This document shows positions 40,883-49,520 of a DNA stretch of 64,000 nucleotides, one piece after another. This DNA is from Nocardia rosealba (lineage in GTDB: Bacteria; Actinomycetota; Actinomycetes; Mycobacteriales; Mycobacteriaceae). A model generated the notes under the pieces. It was not told the DNA's origin. It did no database searches and worked only from the letters and a program-made list of their open reading frames with translations. Positions within the stretch are counted from its first letter, which is position 1; every line of letters starts with the position of its first letter. The position numbers and the translations under genes are program-made. The DNA is taken from the NCBI RefSeq assembly GCF_020216065.1, contig NZ_JAIWNA010000011.1:58027-122026 (forward strand), written 5' to 3'.

Positions 40883-41782
40883 TCAGGTGCCGGTGCGCAG
40901 CGCGATCCGCAGCTGACCGAGCAGCACCTTGGCCGCCGGAGTGAGTGGCCGATCGGCTCGCCAGGCCAGCGCCAGCCTGCCACGGATCGCCGGCTCGACG
41001 ATCGAGAGCACCCGAACCCCGAATCCCGCGGCTTCCTCGGCGCCGAGCGCGGGCACCACCGCCGTGCCGAGGCCGCGTGCGGCGAGCTCGAGCAGCAGCG
41101 GGGGAGCGGCCGCCTCGAAGGCGATCTCCGGAACGAAACGCGCGGCAGCACAGGAACGTTCGAAGATTCCGCGCAGGCCGGTGCCGCGGGGCAGACAGAT
41201 GAGGCGTCGCCCGGTGAGTGCCCGCAGGGTGATGGTGTCGGCGGGTTCGTCGGCCTCGGCGGCGACCGCGGCGACGAGCGGCGTCTCGAGCACCACGTCG
41301 GTGGCGATGCCGGGTCCGAGCTCGGCACCGGTGAGGCCGACCAGGGCGAGGTCGAGGTCGTCGCGGTCGAGTGCGGCGAGCATGCGTTCGGACGTGTCCT
41401 CGGTCAGGCTGATCGCGACACCGGGGTGATCGTGGTGGAAGCCGGCCAGCACGCCCGCGATGTCGAACTCGTCGGCCGCCGCACCGGAGATGGCACCCAA
41501 CCGCACCCGGCCGCGCAGCAATCCGCTGAACTCCTGGACGGTCTGGTCGATGCGATCGACGGCGGCCAGGGCGGCGCGGGCATGGTCGAGAACCGCCCGG
41601 CCGACCTCGGTCGGGGTGACGGTTCGGGCGCCGCGATCCAGGAGCCGCTGGCCGAGTTCGCGTTCGAGCTGTTTGAGCTGGGCGCTCAGCCCCGGCTGAC
41701 TCAGGTGCAGGCGCTGGGCCGCTCGCGTGAAGCCGCCCTCGTCGACGACCGTCACGAAGTAGCGCAGCTGCCGCAGTTCCAT
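40883..41782 (-). CDS. LysR family transcriptional regulator
   Basis: A 299-residue LysR-type protein with the HTH MELRQLRYFVTVVDEGGFTR and LHLSQPGLSAQLKQLERELG, a linker helix and an effector domain (about 88-295, starting GRVRLGAISG). It is divergent from a BBE-like flavoprotein gene with 70 bases between start codons, so that gene is its probable target. A LysR-type inverted repeat lies directly at its start codon. The other LysR regulator at 38 kb is clearly a different paralogue. Confidence 0.92.
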   Translation of the reverse strand: MELRQLRYFVTVVDEGGFTRAAQRLHLSQPGLSAQLKQLERELGQRLLDRGARTVTPTEVGRAVLDHARAALAAVDRIDQTVQEFSGLLRGRVRLGAISGAAADEFDIAGVLAGFHHDHPGVAISLTEDTSERMLAALDRDDLDLALVGLTGAELGPGIATDVVLETPLVAAVAAEADEPADTITLRALTGRRLICLPRGTGLRGIFERSCAAARFVPEIAFEAAAPPLLLELAARGLGTAVVPALGAEEAAGFGVRVLSIVEPAIRGRLALAWRADRPLTPAAKVLLGQLRIALRTGT

Positions 41783-41795
41783 AACCAGAGATTAT
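41781..41795. promoter_or_regulatory. LysR-type inverted repeat at start of LysR gene
   Basis: ATAACCAGAGATTAT is an imperfect palindrome containing TAACCAGAGATTA, a T-N11-A motif. It overlaps the start codon of the minus-strand LysR gene and lies 58 bases upstream of the divergent flavoprotein ATG, the same geometry as at the other LysR gene in this window. Confidence 0.45.
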
Positions 41796-41852
41796 AGGAG
41801 CCAGAAAAACTATCTGTTGGGCTTATTGCACCGAGGTGAGCACAGTGGAGTC

Positions 41853-43187
41853 ATGACTGAAACCGCCACTTTCACCGGGCCCGTGTTCACCCCGGACGAC
41901 GCCGGGTACCAGCAGGAAATCGCCGGGTTCCAGACCGCCTACGCTCACCGGCCCGCACTCGTCGCCGGCGCCGTCCACACCGAGGACGTGCGCGCCGCCG
42001 TGGAATACGCGGCGCGACACCGTCTTCCCCTCGCGGTGCAGGCCACCGGGCACGGTCTGTCGGTCGCCGTCGACGGCGGTGTGCTCGTCACCACCGGCCG
42101 GATGAACGCGATCACCGTCGACCCGGACAAACGAACCGCAAGGGTCGGCGCCGGTGTGCGGGCCGGCGCACTGGTCGAGGCGGCCGCCGCGCACGGGCTG
42201 GCCCCGCTGAACGGTTCCTCACCGTCGGTGGGTGTGGTCGGCTACGTGCTCGGCGGCGGCCTCGGCCTGCTCGGCCGCGAATTCGGTTACGCCGCAGATC
42301 ATGTGCGCTCGATAGAACTCGTCACGGCGGACGGTCGCGTCCGTACCCTCGGCCCCGCCGACGAACTGTTCGCGGCGGTCCTCGGCACCGGCGGCAACTT
42401 CGGTGTGGTGACCGCCCTCGAACTCGACCTCGTGCCCGTCACCGAAATCTATGGCGGCCAGCTACTTTTCGACACCCCGCTTGTCGACACGGTGCTCGAC
42501 ACCTGGCGGCAGTGGAGTGCGACCGTGCCCGAGGAAATCACCTCAACCGTCGCCGTGCTGACCTTCCCCGACATTCCGCCGGTCCCGCAGCCGTTGCGCG
42601 GCAGGCATGTCGCCTCCATCCGGGTGGCGAGCACGTTGCCCGCCGAGGAGGCCGAGCGCCTGATCGCACCGTTGCGCGCGATCGGTGACCGTCTGCGCGA
42701 CGACCTGCGCACCATGCCCTACACCGAATCCCACACGGTGCACAGCGATCCCGACTTCCCGCACGCCTACGCCGCGACCAACGCGCTGCTCGCCGACCTC
42801 ACCCCGGAAGCGGTGGCCGCGCTGCGGGCGCAGACCGCACCCGGCGGACCGGTCGACGCCGTGATCGACATCCGTCATCTGGGTGGGGCGCTGCGCCGGG
42901 GGGCCGCGTCGATCGGTCACCGCGACGCCGAGTACATCGTGCGGGTCATCACCGACGCGGGCGCCGGCGACGCCGCTCCCGACGCGCTGGACACGGTGCG
43001 AAAAGCGCTGGCGCCGTGGACGATCGGCCACAGCCTCAACTTCCTCTACGGAGCGGGCGCCGCGGCAGGCCCCGAGCAGACCGCGGCGGGCTATCCACCT
43101 GCCGATTTCGACCGGCTGCGGGCCTTGAAGACGAAGTACGACCCGTACGGCATGTTCCGCGCCAATCGCACCATCCCCCGCGTGTAA
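41853..43187 (+). CDS. BBE-like FAD-linked oxidoreductase
   Basis: A 444-residue vanillyl-alcohol-oxidase/PCMH-fold flavoprotein. His67 in QATGHGLS is the expected 8-alpha histidyl attachment site for FAD. The segment SPSVGVVGYVLGGGLG carries serine where bicovalent enzymes have cysteine, so FAD attachment is probably through one bond. The C-terminus DPYGMFRANRTIPRV is the BBE domain end. The ATG at 41853 follows GTGGAG. The electron acceptor is probably oxygen or a quinone; the substrate is unknown. It is likely controlled by the divergent LysR regulator. Confidence 0.9.
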   Translation: MTETATFTGPVFTPDDAGYQQEIAGFQTAYAHRPALVAGAVHTEDVRAAVEYAARHRLPLAVQATGHGLSVAVDGGVLVTTGRMNAITVDPDKRTARVGAGVRAGALVEAAAAHGLAPLNGSSPSVGVVGYVLGGGLGLLGREFGYAADHVRSIELVTADGRVRTLGPADELFAAVLGTGGNFGVVTALELDLVPVTEIYGGQLLFDTPLVDTVLDTWRQWSATVPEEITSTVAVLTFPDIPPVPQPLRGRHVASIRVASTLPAEEAERLIAPLRAIGDRLRDDLRTMPYTESHTVHSDPDFPHAYAATNALLADLTPEAVAALRAQTAPGGPVDAVIDIRHLGGALRRGAASIGHRDAEYIVRVITDAGAGDAAPDALDTVRKALAPWTIGHSLNFLYGAGAAAGPEQTAAGYPPADFDRLRALKTKYDPYGMFRANRTIPRV

Positions 43188-43225
43188 CCGGCGTTGTCGC
43201 CGCAGTCTGTATCTGCTATTGTAAT

Positions 43226-43242
43226 GATATCACTCAGATATC
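43226..43242 (+). promoter_or_regulatory. Duplicated GATATC element upstream of SPFH gene
   Basis: GATATC-ACTCA-GATATC has two self-palindromic hexamers 11 bp apart, in an AT-rich pocket (TGCTATTGTAATGATATC) ten bases before the ATG. It could be an operator for the small ribbon-helix-helix protein encoded two genes on. Confidence 0.4.
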
Positions 43243-43252
43243 GGAGGATGTC

Positions 43253-44137
43253 ATGGAACTGCGGCCCGCCTTTCGCTTCAACGGATTTGCCGTCCTACTC
43301 GGGTGGTTGGTGTCCACCCTGCTGTTCGGCGCCCTCGCGGTGCTGTCGCTGATCTCGGTGTCCAAGCACGACGGCGGCGCGCTCGCCTGGGCAGGCGCGG
43401 TGGTCGGCGTTCTCGGCGTGGTGATCGTCGCGGCGCTGGCCACCGGGCTGATCGTGGTCGACCCCAACGAGGCAAAGGTCGTCACCTTCTTCGGTCGCTA
43501 CATCGGCTCGGTCAGCGAACCGGGCTTCTTCTCGGTGGTCCCGCTCAGCGACCGCAAGTCCATCTCGCTGCGAGTGCGCAACTTCGAGACCCAGAAACTG
43601 AAGGTCAACGACGCCGACGGCAATCCCGTCGAGATCGCGGCCGTGGTGGTCTACAAGGTGGTCGACAGCTTCAAGGCCGCCTTCGCGGTCGACGACTACG
43701 AGGAGTACGTCGAGACCCAATCCGAGGCCGCGGTCCGTCACCTGGCGACCACGCACCCCTACGACGCCCACGACGACACCCGCACCAGTCTGCGCGACGG
43801 CGCCGAGGTGGCCGAGGAACTCACCGTCGAACTGCGCGAACGCACCCTCACCGCCGGTATCGAGGTGATCGAGGCCCGCATCACCCACCTGGCCTACGCA
43901 CCCGAGATCGCGCAGGCGATGCTGGTCCGTCAGCAGGCCGCGCAGGTGGTCGCCGCCCGCACCCAGATCGTCGAGGGCGCTGTCGGGATGGTCGCCCTGG
44001 CGCTCGACCGCCTCGCCGAGCAGGGCACCGTCGAACTCGACGAGGAACGCAAGGCCAACATGGTCTCCAACCTCCTCGTCGTCCTCTGCGGCGACCGCGC
44101 GACGCAACCGGTCGTCAACGCCGGATCCCTCTACTGA
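43253..44137 (+). CDS. SPFH/band 7 domain membrane protein
   Basis: A 294-residue slipin/flotillin-like protein. Two N-terminal membrane helices (about 10-35 and 44-66) are followed by the band 7 domain: GLIVVDPNEAKVVTFFGRYI, SISLRVRNFETQKLKVNDAD, GNPVEIAAVVVYKVVDSFKA and GIEVIEARITHLAYAPEIAQ. It then has a helical segment that should oligomerise. GGAGG precedes the ATG at 43253. SPFH proteins form membrane-bound scaffolds that organise microdomains or regulate proteases. It is followed after 8 bases by a small ribbon-helix-helix protein, a pairing I have seen in other actinobacteria. Confidence 0.88.
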   Translation: MELRPAFRFNGFAVLLGWLVSTLLFGALAVLSLISVSKHDGGALAWAGAVVGVLGVVIVAALATGLIVVDPNEAKVVTFFGRYIGSVSEPGFFSVVPLSDRKSISLRVRNFETQKLKVNDADGNPVEIAAVVVYKVVDSFKAAFAVDDYEEYVETQSEAAVRHLATTHPYDAHDDTRTSLRDGAEVAEELTVELRERTLTAGIEVIEARITHLAYAPEIAQAMLVRQQAAQVVAARTQIVEGAVGMVALALDRLAEQGTVELDEERKANMVSNLLVVLCGDRATQPVVNAGSLY

Positions 44138-44145
44138 GGTCGACT

Positions 44146-44316
44146 GTGCCCGCGCCGAAGAGAGAACCCAAAAAGGTTCTGCTGCGGCTCGACCCGGCCG
44201 TCCACGAGGCCATCGCCAAGTGGGCGGCCGACGACCTGCGCAGCATCAACTCCCAGATCGAATACGCCCTGCGCCTAGCCCTCGAGCAGGTCGGCCGAAA
44301 ACCCAAGCGCGACTGA
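44146..44316 (+). CDS. Arc/CopG-type ribbon-helix-helix protein (56 aa)
   Basis: A 56-residue basic protein starting at GTG. The strand KKVLLRLDPAVHEAIAKWA, then DDLRSINSQIEYALRLALEQ, has the strand-helix-helix pattern of Arc/MetJ/CopG DNA-binding proteins, with a hydrophobic core and basic ends (RKPKRD). It is too short for any other domain. It follows the SPFH gene by 8 bases, so the two are co-transcribed, and it probably autoregulates through the GATATC repeat. No toxin gene is present next to it, so a toxin-antitoxin role is unlikely. Confidence 0.75.
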   Translation: MPAPKREPKKVLLRLDPAVHEAIAKWAADDLRSINSQIEYALRLALEQVGRKPKRD

Positions 44317-44468
44317 GTCGCTCGGATCGAGGCCCTCGGTGGCTCACCGTGGTGATCTGTCACGGCACCCGACCGGCCGACCTGGGTGAACACCGGGTTT
44401 CGTCTGGAAGGACGCGCCGAGCCGTGCACGGCGACAACCGAACTCGACCACGCCGGTAAATTGATCCG

Positions 44469-45050
44469 GTGCCCATCTCGTTCGACATTCCTGGAATGCA
44501 ACAGTTGGACGACACGACCTGGGGGAATCCGGCCACTCGTGATGTCGTCGCGCTGAACTACGTCAACGGCGCACCCGATCTGCCCGCGCGGCTCGACGAC
44601 CCGAAGCGGCTGCGCAGGCGGCTGGCCGAACACCACGCGCGCACCGGCTGCCTGATCGAGGCATTCGTGGTGTGGGTCGACCAGTTGCCCGCGTTGCTGC
44701 GCGTCGAGAAGACGCGGATGCCGGGTCCACACGGTGAGCTCGTCTTCGCGGCGTCCATCGTGGTGCCCAAGGACCGCTGCTCGGCGGTGTTCCAGATCAT
44801 CTGCCCGGAGACGGGGCCGCCGGGGGAGCGGGAACGGACGATCGGCCGCCGATTCCGCCGCGACGAGATGTGCCCGCCCCACCCCTACGCACCGGGTCTG
44901 CGCGGGAAACTGCCGTACCTGCTGTCCGACGACGTCCGCTTCGACGCCGAATTCCCGCATCACGCGCTCACCAGGGCGCGTCGCTGGGTCGCCGAAACGG
45001 TGCCGAACGTCCAGGTCGCCCCGTCGTTCGCGGCTTTGCCCGACTTCTAG
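44469..45050 (+). CDS. Hypothetical protein (193 aa)
   Basis: A GTG-started soluble protein of 193 residues without signal or membrane segments. Notable stretches are ARTGCLIEAFVVWVDQLPAL, LVFAASIVVPKDRCSAVFQI and RARRWVAETVPNVQVAPSFA. It is beta-rich in the middle and has three cysteines. I do not recognise a family and assign no function. The 152 bases upstream contain no other gene. Its stop codon shares the palindromic CTAG with the stop of the convergent methyltransferase gene. Confidence 0.6.
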   Translation: MPISFDIPGMQQLDDTTWGNPATRDVVALNYVNGAPDLPARLDDPKRLRRRLAEHHARTGCLIEAFVVWVDQLPALLRVEKTRMPGPHGELVFAASIVVPKDRCSAVFQIICPETGPPGERERTIGRRFRRDEMCPPHPYAPGLRGKLPYLLSDDVRFDAEFPHHALTRARRWVAETVPNVQVAPSFAALPDF

Positions 45051-45919
45051 GCGCCAGACAGCCCGGTGCCGCCGGGCTTCTCGGTGACGAAGATGGCGGT
45101 GCCGGGGAAGATCTCCCCGCGCAACGGCGACCACTGGCCCCATTCGCGGTCGAGCCATTCCGGCCAGTCCGGTTCCACGATGTCGAGCAGGGTCAGCCCC
45201 GCGCCGACGATCTCGCGCACCCGGTCACCGATCGTGCGATGGTGCTCGACGTAGGTCGGCACACCGTCAGCGTCGACCTCTACATAGGGCGTGCGGTCGA
45301 AATACGGAATACGGGCCACCAGGCCGGCCTCGCCCGGATCGTCGGGAAAGATCCAGCGCATCGGGTGATTCACCGAGAACACCCACCGGCCACCCGGCAC
45401 GAGCACCCGCGCCACTTCGCGCATCACCCGCGCCGAATCGGCGACGAACGGCACCCCGCCGAACGCCGAACAGGCCAGATCGAAGGTGGCGTCCGCAAAC
45501 GGAAGCGCCTCCGCGCCCGCCTGGACCAGCGGCACCCGCGGTCCACCCTGCTCCATCGCCGCCACGCCGCGCGCGAGCATCCCCATCGACACATCGAGCC
45601 CGACCGGATGCGCGCCCTGCCCCGCCAGCCAGCGCGAACACGGCGCCGAACCGCACCCGATCTCGAGCACCCGCCGGCCCGTCACGTCGCCCAGAAAATG
45701 CATGTCGCCCTCGTGCAGCCCCTCCGGGCACCACACGAACTCGCCGCCGGGGGAGTCGACACCGAGAAAATCGGCGTGGGTCTGGTGGTACTGGTCGGCG
45801 TCGGCGTCCCACCAGCGCCTGCTGGCGCGTTCGCTGTCGGCCGAGCCGATCCTGGTTCGGGTGGTCGCCGCGGTTCCCAGCAGCGCGTTTGCCTGCGCAT
45901 GGCGTTCGTCATCGGACAC
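45047..45919 (-). CDS. SAM-dependent methyltransferase
   Basis: A 290-residue class I methyltransferase. SAM-binding motif I is VLEIGCGSAPCSRWLAGQG, with GLDVSMGMLARG (post-I), LPFADATFDLACSAFGGVPF (motif II) and LVPGGRWVFSVNHPMRWIFP (motif III), typical of the UbiE/small-molecule type. The N-terminus WWDADADQYHQTHADFLG is common in actinobacterial members. The GTG at 45919 is chosen because similarity begins at SDDERHAQAN; upstream open frame is rejected. The substrate is unknown. It is divergent from rpsA. Confidence 0.88.
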   Translation of the reverse strand: MSDDERHAQANALLGTAATTRTRIGSADSERASRRWWDADADQYHQTHADFLGVDSPGGEFVWCPEGLHEGDMHFLGDVTGRRVLEIGCGSAPCSRWLAGQGAHPVGLDVSMGMLARGVAAMEQGGPRVPLVQAGAEALPFADATFDLACSAFGGVPFVADSARVMREVARVLVPGGRWVFSVNHPMRWIFPDDPGEAGLVARIPYFDRTPYVEVDADGVPTYVEHHRTIGDRVREIVGAGLTLLDIVEPDWPEWLDREWGQWSPLRGEIFPGTAIFVTEKPGGTGLSGA

Positions 45920-46214
45920 GGCGCCAAGGGTATCGGCGGGAACGGGGGGTGGTTTGCCCGGCTGGAACACCCTCGCGTACGCTGAGGCACGCGAGTGTCT
46001 TTCGAGGAACCTCTCACGAGGAACGCTGTGCGCCGGGGTTGATGCGTACAGTATCCGATGACGGAGTCGCCCGTGCTGAGTTTGATCAGCGGCAATGTCG
46101 GCGGTCCGTGCGATACTTGTTCGGTCCCTCGTCGCCTCGTCGCGGTGATCTCGCAGCGTACCGAAAGTTCCAATGTCCGCAACCGACCACAATCCGTCCG
46201 GAGCAAACCCACAT

Positions 46215-47690
46215 ATGCCCACCACCGTCACCTCGCCGCAGGTAGCCGTCAACGACATCGGCTCCGCCGAGGATTTCCTCGCCGCCATCGACGCCACGAT
46301 CAAGTACTTCAACGATGGCGACATCGTCGAGGGAACCATCGTCAAGGTCGATCGTGACGAGGTCCTGCTCGACATCGGTTACAAGACCGAAGGCGTCATC
46401 CCCTCCCGTGAACTCTCCATCAAGCACGATGTCGACCCGAACGAGGTCGTTTCCGTGGGCGATGCGGTCGAGGCCCTGGTTCTCACCAAGGAGGACAAGG
46501 AAGGCCGCCTGATCCTGTCGAAGAAGCGGGCTCAGTACGAGCGCGCGTGGGGCACGATCGAGGAGCTCAAGGAGAAGGACGAGGCCGTCAAGGGCACCGT
46601 CATCGAGGTCGTCAAGGGCGGCCTGATCCTCGACATCGGTCTCCGTGGCTTCCTGCCCGCCTCGCTCGTCGAGATGCGTCGTGTCCGCGACCTCCAGCCG
46701 TACGTCGGCAAGGAGATCGAGGCCAAGATCATCGAGCTCGACAAGAACCGCAACAACGTGGTCCTGTCGCGTCGCGCCTGGCTCGAGCAGACCCAGTCCG
46801 AGGTCCGCAGCGAGTTCCTGCACCAGCTGCAGAAGGGCCAGGTCCGCAAGGGTGTGGTCTCCTCGATCGTCAACTTCGGTGCCTTCGTGGACCTGGGCGG
46901 CGTCGACGGCCTGGTGCACGTCTCCGAGCTGTCCTGGAAGCACATCGACCACCCGTCCGAGGTCGTCGAGGTCGGCAACGAGGTCACCGTCGAGGTTCTC
47001 GACGTCGACCTGGACCGCGAGCGCGTCTCCCTGTCGCTCAAGGCGACCCAGGAAGATCCGTGGCGTCAGTTCGCCCGGACCCACGCGATCGGCCAGATCG
47101 TGCCCGGCAAGGTCACCAAGCTGGTTCCCTTCGGTGCCTTCGTGCGCGTCGAAGAGGGCATCGAGGGCCTGGTGCACATCTCCGAGCTGGCCGAGCGCCA
47201 CGTGGAGGTCCCGGACCAGGTCGTGGCAGTCGGCGACGACGCGATGGTCAAGGTCATCGACATCGACCTGGAGCGTCGTCGGATCTCGCTGTCGCTGAAG
47301 CAGGCGAACGAGGACTACCACGCCGAGTTCGACCCGTCGAAGTACGGCATGGCCGACAGCTACGACGAAGCGGGCAACTACATCTTCCCCGAGGGCTTCG
47401 ATCCCGAGACCAACGAATGGCTCGAGGGCTTCGACAAGCAGCGTGAAGAGTGGGAAGGCCGCTACGCCGAGGCCGAGCGTCGCCACAAGATGCACACCGC
47501 TCAGATGGAGAAGATGGCTGCCGACGCGGCTGCCGAAGCCGCCGCTGGCGGTCCGGCCGCGGGCAACTACTCCTCCGAGAGCGGCAACGCCACGCAGGCC
47601 ACCTCCGGTCCGGCCGAGTCCACCGGCGGTTCGCTCGCCAGTGACGCGCAGCTGGCGGCTCTGCGGGAGAAGCTCAGCGGTAACGCCTGA
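46215..47690 (+). CDS. rpsA: 30S ribosomal protein S1
   Basis: A 491-residue S1 with four S1 OB-fold repeats: about 35-105 (GDIVEGTIVKVDRDEVLLDIGYK...), 123-188, 209-277 (RKGVVSSIVNFGAFVDLGGV...) and 294-363 (GKVTKLVPFGAFVRVEEGIE...). A low-complexity C-terminal tail ends SLASDAQLAALREKLSGNA. The ATG at 46215 matches the M. tuberculosis Rv1630 start; an in-frame ATG at 46173 is not used by homologues. S1 binds mRNA at initiation and takes part in trans-translation. The 295 bases upstream form a long leader and promoter region. Confidence 0.98.
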   Translation: MPTTVTSPQVAVNDIGSAEDFLAAIDATIKYFNDGDIVEGTIVKVDRDEVLLDIGYKTEGVIPSRELSIKHDVDPNEVVSVGDAVEALVLTKEDKEGRLILSKKRAQYERAWGTIEELKEKDEAVKGTVIEVVKGGLILDIGLRGFLPASLVEMRRVRDLQPYVGKEIEAKIIELDKNRNNVVLSRRAWLEQTQSEVRSEFLHQLQKGQVRKGVVSSIVNFGAFVDLGGVDGLVHVSELSWKHIDHPSEVVEVGNEVTVEVLDVDLDRERVSLSLKATQEDPWRQFARTHAIGQIVPGKVTKLVPFGAFVRVEEGIEGLVHISELAERHVEVPDQVVAVGDDAMVKVIDIDLERRRISLSLKQANEDYHAEFDPSKYGMADSYDEAGNYIFPEGFDPETNEWLEGFDKQREEWEGRYAEAERRHKMHTAQMEKMAADAAAEAAAGGPAAGNYSSESGNATQATSGPAESTGGSLASDAQLAALREKLSGNA

Positions 47691-47712
47691 TTCAGGTAGA
47701 GCAACACAGTCG

Positions 47713-47742
47713 AAGGCCCCGGTCCACACGGACCGGGGCCTT
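47713..47742 (+). terminator. Terminator after rpsA
   Basis: A 13-bp perfect stem (AAGGCCCCGGTCC with GGACCGGGGCCTT) and an ACAC loop, 22 bases after the rpsA stop. Confidence 0.9.
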
Positions 47743-47786
47743 CGGCCTGTTTCCGGCCCGGTCATCACACAGGGCTTGCACGACAA

Positions 47787-47817
47787 CGAGCCCACCCGTT
47801 CGTAACGGGTGGGCTCG
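47787..47817. terminator. Second, tail-to-tail terminator hairpin
   Basis: A 14-bp perfect stem (CGAGCCCACCCGTT with AACGGGTGGGCTCG) and a CGT loop lie 12 bases from the end of the convergent minus-strand gene. It back-stops rpsA and terminates that gene. Confidence 0.85.
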
Positions 47818-47829
47818 GGTGGTCGGTGC

Positions 47830-48045
47830 TCAGTTCGCGGCGGCGGCGGGCACCCAGTAGGTGGCGCCCATGCTGGTGCGCTTGCGCATCGCGGCGAAAC
47901 TGTGTCTGGCGGGCGAGATCAGAGCGGTGAACCAGGACCGGCGATACTCGGCGAGACTCGCTGCCACAGCAGGGAACTCAACGCAGTGCACACCGCCGGG
48001 CATGCCGAGGCGGTGGCGAGCCGTCCGGTGTTGTGTGGTGCCCAT
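47830..48045 (-). CDS. Small hypothetical protein (71 aa)
   Basis: The ATG at 48045 has AAGGA about seven bases upstream. The 71-residue basic protein begins MGTTQHRTARHRLGMPGGVH and ends TYWVPAAAAN, with CVEFPAVAASLAEYRRSWFT in the middle. It has one cysteine and no membrane helix. No family is recognised, and it could be a lineage-specific protein. It lies between rpsA and coaE on the opposite strand, with a terminator hairpin directly downstream, which supports it being a real transcript. Confidence 0.5.
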   Translation of the reverse strand: MGTTQHRTARHRLGMPGGVHCVEFPAVAASLAEYRRSWFTALISPARHSFAAMRKRTSMGATYWVPAAAAN

Positions 48046-48194
48046 GATCATCCTTCGCTCGCTGGTGATTGGCCTTCTCGCCTGCGCGAAGGTTAGTCGA
48101 CGCGACGCGCCCGGCCCCGGATTTGCCGCCGCCGCACATCGGCGTGTCGGGAACACCTGACCTGCTCCGGGCGCGGGGATGCGAGACTTGGCGC

Positions 48195-49400
48195 ATGTTG
48201 CGGATCGGCCTCACCGGAGGCATGGGAGCGGGTAAGTCCACAGTGGCGCGGACCATGGTCGAACTGGGGGCGGTGGTGATCGACTCCGATGCCATCGCCC
48301 GCGAGGTCGTCGCGCCGGGAACGCCGGGTCTGGCCGCGCTCGTCGCCGAGTTCGGTGACGCGATCCTGGCCGAGGACGGCAGCCTCGACCGGCCCGCGCT
48401 GGCAGCGGTGGCCTTCGCCGACGACACCTCACGCGGCAAGCTCAACGCCATCACCCACCCGCTGGTCGGTGCCCGCACGGCCGAACTCATCGGCGCCGCC
48501 CCCGCCGACGCCATTGTGGTGCAAGACATTCCGTTGCTGGTGGAGAACGGGCTCGCCCCGCTCATGCAGCTGGTGGTCGTGGTCGGCGCCGATGTCGAGA
48601 CCCGCCTGCGCCGGCTGGTCGAGCAGCGCGGTGTCGCCGAGGCCGATGCCCTGGCCAGGATCGCCGCCCAGGCCACCGACGAGCAACGCCACGCCGTCGC
48701 CGATGTGTGGCTGGACAACAACGGTGCCCCCGGTGTGGTCGAGGAGCAGGTGCGGGCGCTGTGGGAGCGGCGGCTGGTGCCGTTCGAACGCAATCAGCGC
48801 GAGGGGGTGCGGGCGCGGGCGGAGTACCGTTTGGTGCCGCACGACCCGGAGTGGGGCGCGCAGGCGCGCCGGATCATCGCGCGGCTGCATCTGGTGTGTG
48901 GTGCTGCGGCGGTGCGCATCGACCATGTCGGTTCCACGGCGGTGAGCGGGTTGCCCGCCAAGGACCTCATCGATATCCAGGTGACGGTGGCCGACCTGGA
49001 AACCGCTGACGCACTGGCGGATTCGCTGACAGCCGCGGGATTCCCGCGCGCGGTCGGCATCACGCACGACAACCCGAAGCCCACGCCCGAGGATCCGGCG
49101 GGCACCGACGTGGACCTGTGGGCAAAACGCTTGCACGGCAACGCGGATCCCGGCCGACCGGCGAATATTCATCTGCGCGTGCAGGATTCGCCAGGCCAGC
49201 GGTTCGCGCTCGACTTCCGCGACTGGTTGCGGGCAGAGGAGGACGTGCGGACGGAGTATCTGGAGATCAAGCGGACGGCCGAACGGGCGGCGGCGGGGAA
49301 GTCGGGCGAGGCGGCGGGCGAGTCCTATTACGGGGTGAAGGAACCGTGGTTCGATGTGGTCTACCCGAGGGTCGGTGAGTGGGCTCGCGCCCGCGCGTAA
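48195..49400 (+). CDS. coaE: Dephospho-CoA kinase fused to GrpB/UPF0157 domain
   Basis: A 401-residue two-domain protein. The N-terminal half is CoaE, which phosphorylates dephospho-CoA in the last step of coenzyme A synthesis. It has P-loop GLTGGMGAGKST (about 5-16), DSDAIAREVV and LVEQRGVAEADALARIAAQA. The C-terminal half (about 205-395) is a GrpB/UPF0157 nucleotidyltransferase-like domain with RLVPHDPEWGAQARRI, DHVGSTAVSGLPAKDLIDIQ and a final EPWFDVVYPRVGEWA. The same fusion is found in mycobacterial CoaE (Rv1631). The position next to rpsA agrees with that. Confidence 0.95.
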   Translation: MLRIGLTGGMGAGKSTVARTMVELGAVVIDSDAIAREVVAPGTPGLAALVAEFGDAILAEDGSLDRPALAAVAFADDTSRGKLNAITHPLVGARTAELIGAAPADAIVVQDIPLLVENGLAPLMQLVVVVGADVETRLRRLVEQRGVAEADALARIAAQATDEQRHAVADVWLDNNGAPGVVEEQVRALWERRLVPFERNQREGVRARAEYRLVPHDPEWGAQARRIIARLHLVCGAAAVRIDHVGSTAVSGLPAKDLIDIQVTVADLETADALADSLTAAGFPRAVGITHDNPKPTPEDPAGTDVDLWAKRLHGNADPGRPANIHLRVQDSPGQRFALDFRDWLRAEEDVRTEYLEIKRTAERAAAGKSGEAAGESYYGVKEPWFDVVYPRVGEWARARA

Positions 49401-49474
49401 CCCCGGTCGGCATCTGTTAAACGTCAATGTTTCAAAAACTGTCCGTAGCGGGCGGCGCGCTGGTTACATTGTGG

Positions 49475-49496
49475 CGAGTCACTACCGGGTGACTCG
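49475..49496. promoter_or_regulatory. 8-bp inverted repeat upstream of secreted protein gene
   Basis: CGAGTCAC-TACCGG-GTGACTCG is a perfect 8-bp inverted repeat 24 bases before the ATG. TACATT at 49465-49470 could be the -10 box, so the repeat would lie at the very 5' end of the mRNA as a stem-loop, or be an operator just downstream of the promoter. Confidence 0.5.
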
Positions 49497-49520
49497 ATTC
49501 ACAGGGAAGTTGTAGCGCGT

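Noticed and set aside
44146..44316. Toxin-antitoxin module
   Set aside because: The ribbon-helix-helix protein has no adjacent small toxin-like gene; its partner is an SPFH membrane protein.
46086..47795. 569-codon minus-strand frame opposite rpsA
   Set aside because: Asp/Leu/Val-rich mirror of the repeated S1 domains; no independent evidence for coding.
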